Below, one piece after another: positions 59,875-64,000 of a stretch of DNA of 64,000 nt; position 1 is the first letter of the stretch; every line of letters begins with the position of its first letter. Origin of the DNA: Mesorhizobium sp. CA14 (GTDB lineage Bacteria > Pseudomonadota > Alphaproteobacteria > Rhizobiales > Rhizobiaceae). Under the pieces are notes generated by a model. The model saw only the letters and a program-made list of their open reading frames with translations, was not told the origin of the DNA and made no database searches. Where the stretch lies: contig NZ_JAIUHR010000028.1 of NCBI RefSeq assembly GCF_020165195.1, positions 28,945 through 92,944 of the forward strand, written 5' to 3'. The translations under genes were made by a program, and so were the position numbers.

Positions 59875-62502
59875 CTATTTCAGCTCCAGCAGCCGTTCGA
59901 GATAGCTGCGCTCGATATCGGGGCTGAGCGCATTGCCGAGCCGCTTGCGGATCGCGTCGAGGATCTGGCGCGCGCGCTGGACGTCGATCTCGTCGGGAAC
60001 CTTGACCGAGGTGCCGTCGTCGGGGCCGTTGGTGGCGCGCGGCCGCCCCAGCGGATCGCGGTCGGCGTCCTGCTGGCGGCCGCCCTGCTCGCTGCCGCCC
60101 TGATCGCCCTGCATGGCCTGCATCTGCTTCATCATTTCCTTGGCGCCGCGGCGCAGCGCCTCCAGCGCGCGGCCCTGGTGGCCGACGGCCTGGTCGCCGT
60201 CGCCCTGGCCAAGCGATTGTTCGGCATTGCCCATCGATTTGCCGGCCTCGCCGAAACCTTCATTGGGCTCCATGCCCATGCCTTCGAGGCCTTTCTTCAA
60301 CTGATTGAGCTCGCTCTGCAACTGGCCCTGGCCTTCCTGCAGCTGCTTCAGCGCATCGGCCAAATCCTTCGGCGACATTTTCGGCCGTGCCAGCGGATCG
60401 CGGTCCTGACCGGGCCCCGGCCGCTGCTGGTCGTTGGGCTGGCCCTGTTCGCCATCCTCGCCAAGCTGCTGCTGCTCGCCGCCCTCGCCACGCTGTCCGC
60501 GCTGCATCTGGTCCAGCCGGAAGGTGTCGTTCATCATCTCCTGCTGGCGGCGCATGATGTCGCCGAGCTTGTCCATTTGCTGGCGCATCTCGCTGTCTTG
60601 CTCGCCGCCAGGCTGCTGGCGGCCGGCCTGCAGGTTGTTCATCATGTCCTGCAGCTCTGAGAGAAGCTGCTGCGCCTTGTCGCGATCGCCCGATTTGGCC
60701 AGATTTTCGATCTGGTCCATCATGCGGTTGATATCGCTCTGGCGCAGCTCGCGGCCGTTCTGCTGCATCTGCGGCGCGTTCGGGTTCTGCTGCGCGCGCT
60801 GGGCGAATTCCTGCAGGAACTGGTTCATCGCCTCGCGCAGTTCCTTCATCGCCTTTTCGATCTCCTGATCACTGGCGCCGTTCTTGATGGCGTCCTGCAA
60901 CACCTGCTGCGCCTGGCGCAGCCGGCGTTCGGCGGCAGACAGATTGCCTTCCTCGATGCCGAGCGCGATTTCCCAGAGATAGGAGACGACGTTGCGCAGC
61001 TGGTCGTCGCTCTCGGAGAGCTTCAGCCGGCTCCTCGCGCTCATGATGGCAAGATAGTTCGACATGTTGTCGAACGTGTCCTCGGGCCGCAGCGTGATCG
61101 CGTCCATCAGGTCGAGAACGCGCGGCTTGGCATTGGTGTCAAGCGCCAGCAGCCGGCGCTGTTCGATCACCGCCCGGGCCAGCGGATTGGCGAAGGGCCA
61201 CTCGGGCATGACCATTGTCTTGGTCTCGCTGGTCGCGGTGTGGCCGGCATCGTCGGTGACGCTCAGCGTCAATTTGATGTTGCTGCCGGCCCAGACATGC
61301 TCGGTCAGATCCTTGGTCGTCTTGGCCGCGCTCGCCTTGCCACCGCGGCGCGGCAGGGTCAACGGCATGTCGGGCGGGCCATAAAGCGGATGCGCGTTGG
61401 CCGCCGGCGGGTCCGACAGCTCAAAAACCGCCTTGGCGGAGGCCGCCCCGTAATCATCTGCGATCTCGTAATTCAGCTCGATGGCGCCGTTGACGGCGCG
61501 TTTCGGCTCGCCGACGAAGCGGATCGTCGGCGGCTTGTCTGGAATGACGGCAAAGGCCCAGTGGCCGAGATCGCTGTCGCCGGATTTCAGCGTCAGCGTA
61601 CCGTTGGTGTTCAGCTTGCCGGAGAACTGGCGCACCTTTGGCGCCGTCTGGCTGGAAGCGGCGGGCGCGGCCCCTTTCGGTGCTACGGGGGGCGCCGCGG
61701 GCTCGATGGCGCGATCATTGCCACCTTGATCGGCATAGCTCAGCGTTTCCTCGCCCGAGCCGCCGGTGACGCGCAGCGAAACGTCGCTGCCTTGCGGCAC
61801 GGAAAAGGTCTGGACGGCCTGGTTGGCGTCAGCGGTCAGGAACAGCGGTGCCTTGCCGGTATAGGCGGGCGGTGTCACCCAGGCATCGATGCGCGGCGGC
61901 ACCGCATCGTGCGCGGCGCGGGCGACAAAAGCGTCGCTGACTCTGCCGCCAAAGGGTCCGAAGGAGAAGGCCAAGGCGGTGACGAACAGCAGCCCCGCCA
62001 CGGCGCGCAAGCCCCAGCGGTCATAGTCCGGCACACCGGTGCGCGGCCGGTCGGCGCCGAGGCTCGAAAGGCGCTCGGCCATGCGCTTCTGGTGCTCGCG
62101 CCACAGCGCCTGCGAGAAGATGCTCTCGGCGCCGCTCGGCCGGTCGGTCTGCACCTGCACCGGACTGTGCAGCAATTCGTTCGCTGCCTCGATGCGCCGG
62201 TCGATCTCGGCTGCCGAGGGGATGCGGAAGAAGCGAAGCGGATAGAGTGCCGCGACCGCGGCCAGCGCGAACAGGATCAGAAGGCCAATGCGTACCGTGT
62301 CCGGCAGACGCGGGAACAGACCGAACCATGAAAAGCTGAGGAACAGGCTGGCAACGACCAGCAATGGCAGCACAAGCGGCCAGGCGCGCTCGAAGAGTAT
62401 CGAGGCCCGCGTCGCCAACCGGCTGAGCGCCAGGCGCCCGGCCAGGCCGCGTCCACCGCTGGCCAGGCCGCGTTCGCCGCTGGAAATGGGACGTTCGGTC
62501 AT
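59875..62502 (-). CDS. TIGR02302-family (DUF4175) envelope protein
   Basis: An 875-aa protein specific to alphaproteobacteria. Two N-terminal membrane helices (about 40-60 and 68-88) and a third near 165-185 precede an extracytoplasmic domain (about 200-460). From about residue 560 come long Gln/Glu/Met-rich coiled coils and low-complexity Gln/Gly/Asp segments. The function is unknown; a structural envelope role is plausible. ATG 62502 follows AGGAAGG. It lies about 115 bp after the threonine dehydratase on the same strand. Confidence 0.88.
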   Translation of the reverse strand: MTERPISSGERGLASGGRGLAGRLALSRLATRASILFERAWPLVLPLLVVASLFLSFSWFGLFPRLPDTVRIGLLILFALAAVAALYPLRFFRIPSAAEIDRRIEAANELLHSPVQVQTDRPSGAESIFSQALWREHQKRMAERLSSLGADRPRTGVPDYDRWGLRAVAGLLFVTALAFSFGPFGGRVSDAFVARAAHDAVPPRIDAWVTPPAYTGKAPLFLTADANQAVQTFSVPQGSDVSLRVTGGSGEETLSYADQGGNDRAIEPAAPPVAPKGAAPAASSQTAPKVRQFSGKLNTNGTLTLKSGDSDLGHWAFAVIPDKPPTIRFVGEPKRAVNGAIELNYEIADDYGAASAKAVFELSDPPAANAHPLYGPPDMPLTLPRRGGKASAAKTTKDLTEHVWAGSNIKLTLSVTDDAGHTATSETKTMVMPEWPFANPLARAVIEQRRLLALDTNAKPRVLDLMDAITLRPEDTFDNMSNYLAIMSARSRLKLSESDDQLRNVVSYLWEIALGIEEGNLSAAERRLRQAQQVLQDAIKNGASDQEIEKAMKELREAMNQFLQEFAQRAQQNPNAPQMQQNGRELRQSDINRMMDQIENLAKSGDRDKAQQLLSELQDMMNNLQAGRQQPGGEQDSEMRQQMDKLGDIMRRQQEMMNDTFRLDQMQRGQRGEGGEQQQLGEDGEQGQPNDQQRPGPGQDRDPLARPKMSPKDLADALKQLQEGQGQLQSELNQLKKGLEGMGMEPNEGFGEAGKSMGNAEQSLGQGDGDQAVGHQGRALEALRRGAKEMMKQMQAMQGDQGGSEQGGRQQDADRDPLGRPRATNGPDDGTSVKVPDEIDVQRARQILDAIRKRLGNALSPDIERSYLERLLELK

Positions 62503-62617
62503 CGGCCCTTCCTGCCCGGGCACGATAGCCCGGACGTCATCAGCAGAAGGATACCAACAAACACGGCAAAGGCGAGGCGAGTTCCAAAAAACGTGAAGCG
62601 GTTTGGCCGGGTTATGA

Positions 62618-63574
62618 TCAGAAATTGCCGGGATTCGTGTTGGAACCGCAGACCAGGACCGCCACGCGCTCGCCTTCCGCCGGCACATAGCGCCCCGAAA
62701 GCATGGCGGCGAAGGCCGCGGCGCCGCCCGGCTCGGCGATGATTCGCACGCGGTCCCACAGCGCTTTCTGCGCCGCGACGATGTCATCGTCGCTCACCAG
62801 GATCGATCGCTCGACGAAGGCTTCGGCGATCGGGAACATCATCTCGCCAACGCGCTTCGGCGCCAGCGAATCGGCTGCAATGCCCTCGGCGGGCGCATCG
62901 ACCGGCGCTCCGGCCTCCAGGGCACGGTAAAGCGTCGGCGCTCCCTCGGGCTCGATGGCGACGATGCGGATGCGGCCAGCGAACCAGGCGGCGATGCCGC
63001 CGATAAGGCCGCCGCCGCCGACGGCGACCAGAAGTGCGTCGAGCTCGGGCAGGTCGGCCTCGATCTCAAGGCCGAGCGTGCCCTGGCCGAGCAGCGTTTC
63101 TTCCTGGTTGAAGGCGTGCACCTGCAGGGCGCCGGTCCTGGCGGCGAAATCCTCGCTGGCGGCCAGCGCTTCGGCATAGCGGGCGCCGCCAACCACCAGC
63201 TCGGCGCCATAGCCGCGAATGCGCGCGAGCTTCGCCGGCGGGCTGACTTCGGGTACGAAGATGGTCGCCTTGTGCCCGAGCTTCATGGCGGCGTAGGCGA
63301 CGGCTGCGCCATGATTGCCGCCGGACGCGGCGACCACGCCGGCTTCGGGCACCTGGCGCTCAAGCAGATTGGTGAAGGCGCCGCGCGCCTTGAACGAGCC
63401 GGAATGCTGGAGGGATTCGAGCTTTAGGTCGACCGGGAAGGCGGGCCGGCCGAAATCCGCCATGTCGACGCGCATCACCGGCGTATGGCGGACATAGGGC
63501 CGGATGCGCGACTCCACGGCGGCGATGCGTTCGCGCGTGATCGTCCCTTTGTCCGACGTGCTTGTGTTCAACAT
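62618..63574 (-). CDS. Threonine/serine dehydratase family protein
   Basis: A 318-aa PLP enzyme of the type II fold. The Schiff-base Lys62 is in SGSFKARGA, the substrate loop is ASGGNHGAA near 83, and the phosphate-binding loop GGGGLIGG is near 182. It lacks the C-terminal ACT regulatory domain of biosynthetic IlvA, so it is a catabolic or racemase-type relative. It diverges from an ArsR-type gene whose start overlaps an operator-like dyad, which suggests local control. Confidence 0.87.
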   Translation of the reverse strand: MLNTSTSDKGTITRERIAAVESRIRPYVRHTPVMRVDMADFGRPAFPVDLKLESLQHSGSFKARGAFTNLLERQVPEAGVVAASGGNHGAAVAYAAMKLGHKATIFVPEVSPPAKLARIRGYGAELVVGGARYAEALAASEDFAARTGALQVHAFNQEETLLGQGTLGLEIEADLPELDALLVAVGGGGLIGGIAAWFAGRIRIVAIEPEGAPTLYRALEAGAPVDAPAEGIAADSLAPKRVGEMMFPIAEAFVERSILVSDDDIVAAQKALWDRVRIIAEPGGAAAFAAMLSGRYVPAEGERVAVLVCGSNTNPGNF

Positions 63575-63590
63575 GACCTGCTCCTCGGGA

Positions 63591-63624
63591 TTGACTTCAA
63601 TTAGTAACTTAGCAAAATGGCTAA
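63591..63624 (+). promoter_or_regulatory. Promoter/operator between threonine dehydratase and ArsR gene
   Basis: TTGACT (63591-63596) is a -35-like hexamer. TTAGC-N6-GCTAA (63609-63624) is a perfect dyad that ends at the base before the ArsR start codon. There is no ribosome site, so the mRNA may be leaderless and the dyad an autoregulatory operator. Confidence 0.5.
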
Positions 63625-63927
63625 ATGCAAGAGGTCGACATCTTCAAGGCATTCGCCAATGAGCGCAGGCTGCAGATCCTCGATTGGCTCAAGGATCCGC
63701 GCGCGCATTTTCCGCGCCAGGCCGATGGCGATCTTGTGGAGGACGGCGTCTGCGCACTGCTGATCGCCGAGAAGCTCGGCATCAGCCAGGCGACGCTCAG
63801 CGAGCATATGCGCGTGCTGACCCAGGCCGGCCTGCTCAGCACCAAGCGCACCAAGCAATGGATTTTCTATCGCCGCGATGAGGGGCGGATCGCCGAAGCC
63901 AAGGCGCTGATCCAGGAGAAGATCTAG
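63625..63927 (+). CDS. ArsR-family transcriptional regulator
   Basis: A 100-aa winged-helix protein. MQEVDIFKAFANERRLQILDWLKDP leads to LGISQATLSEHMRVLTQAGLLSTKRTKQWIFYRR, the recognition helix and wing. No Cys or His metal motif of the ArsR or SmtB kind is visible; its single Cys (VCALL) is not enough, so it likely senses a small molecule. ATG 63625 has no ribosome site and follows an inverted repeat directly. Confidence 0.87.
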   Translation: MQEVDIFKAFANERRLQILDWLKDPRAHFPRQADGDLVEDGVCALLIAEKLGISQATLSEHMRVLTQAGLLSTKRTKQWIFYRRDEGRIAEAKALIQEKI

Positions 63928-64000
63928 AGCGTTTCACCGCTCGATAGAATCGGAAGGGATTCCCGCTCGGTTGGATTTGTGATTCAAGATGCTGGCTGGA
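63928..64000. repeat. Possible dispersed repeat at window end
   Basis: AGCGTTTCACCGCTCGATAG, then GATTCCCGCTCGG and GATTCAAGATGCTGG, resemble dispersed rhizobial repeat starts, partly like the element at 40984. It is cut by the window end, so its extent is unknown. No coding sequence is seen here. Confidence 0.35.

Overview
The window reads as a high-GC alphaproteobacterial chromosome, most likely Mesorhizobium or a close relative. The evidence is a set of rhizobial gene neighbourhoods: aroK-aroB-CBS protein, a small membrane protein with xerD, cobS-cobT, SAM-II riboswitch-metX-metW, hisC-tyrC, ftsE-ftsX and a TIGR02302 protein. Several palindromic intergenic repeats also look like those scattered through Mesorhizobium genomes. 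The assignment rests on reading protein and repeat sequences by eye, not on a search. I see no rRNA, CRISPR array, prophage, transposase or plasmid replication gene. The one tRNA is tRNA-Arg(CCT).

Layout. 0.2-3.4 kb: bdhA, then a translationally coupled chrB-like/chrA chromate pair. 3.5-6.5 kb: an ECF sigma/anti-sigma pair behind a possible ECF promoter and a tiny ORF, then a class III cyclase fused to an FHA domain. 6.5-13.6 kb: a 2-hydroxyacid dehydrogenase, tRNA-Arg, an M20 amidohydrolase, a D,D-carboxypeptidase, a COG0523 GTPase, a TusA-like protein and a lipoprotein L,D-transpeptidase. 13.7-18.8 kb: accA, xerD and a small membrane protein on the minus strand, facing away from aroK-aroB and a CBS/CorC protein that lacks the usual DUF21 domain. 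18.8-23.8 kb: a spoVR-yhbH-prkA stress operon. 24.2-29.4 kb: bolA diverging from a J-domain gene across a tandem 22-bp repeat, then cobS, cobT and a phytase-like esterase.

29.4-41.6 kb holds a 2OG-Fe(II) oxygenase-like protein, a large STT3-like membrane protein, a spermidine-synthase-like protein, a YhhQ-type transporter with a structured leader, rpmB, a DUF3108 protein, a DMT exporter, a lysoplasmalogenase-like gene broken by an amber codon, a cupin, gloB, a methyltransferase, an ABCD-type ABC transporter and a DUF1330 protein. 41.6-48.4 kb: metW and metX under a SAM-II riboswitch with a clear terminator, divergent from hisC-tyrC; then a PfkB kinase, a DUF2125 protein and a ChaC-like gene. 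48.6-53.5 kb: an aldo/keto reductase, a LysE exporter, a plsC-like acyltransferase, a LysR regulator diverging from a PNPOx-like protein, and a YdcF-like protein. 53.6-64 kb: ftsX-ftsE with an exact TTAA-N7-TTAA (CtrA-type) motif upstream, an envelope protein, hpt, cpdR, a DMT transporter, a second LysR regulator, a DsbA-fold isomerase, the TIGR02302 protein, a threonine dehydratase and a divergent ArsR regulator.

Most of this is core chromosome. No large new system stands out. The best leads are regulatory or structural: the 22-bp tandem repeats at bolA, the CtrA-type box at ftsE, the hairpin leader of the YhhQ gene, the ECF promoter with its small ORF, repeat elements that supply gene start or stop codons, the DUF21-less CorC protein, the STT3-like protein and the amber-interrupted gene.
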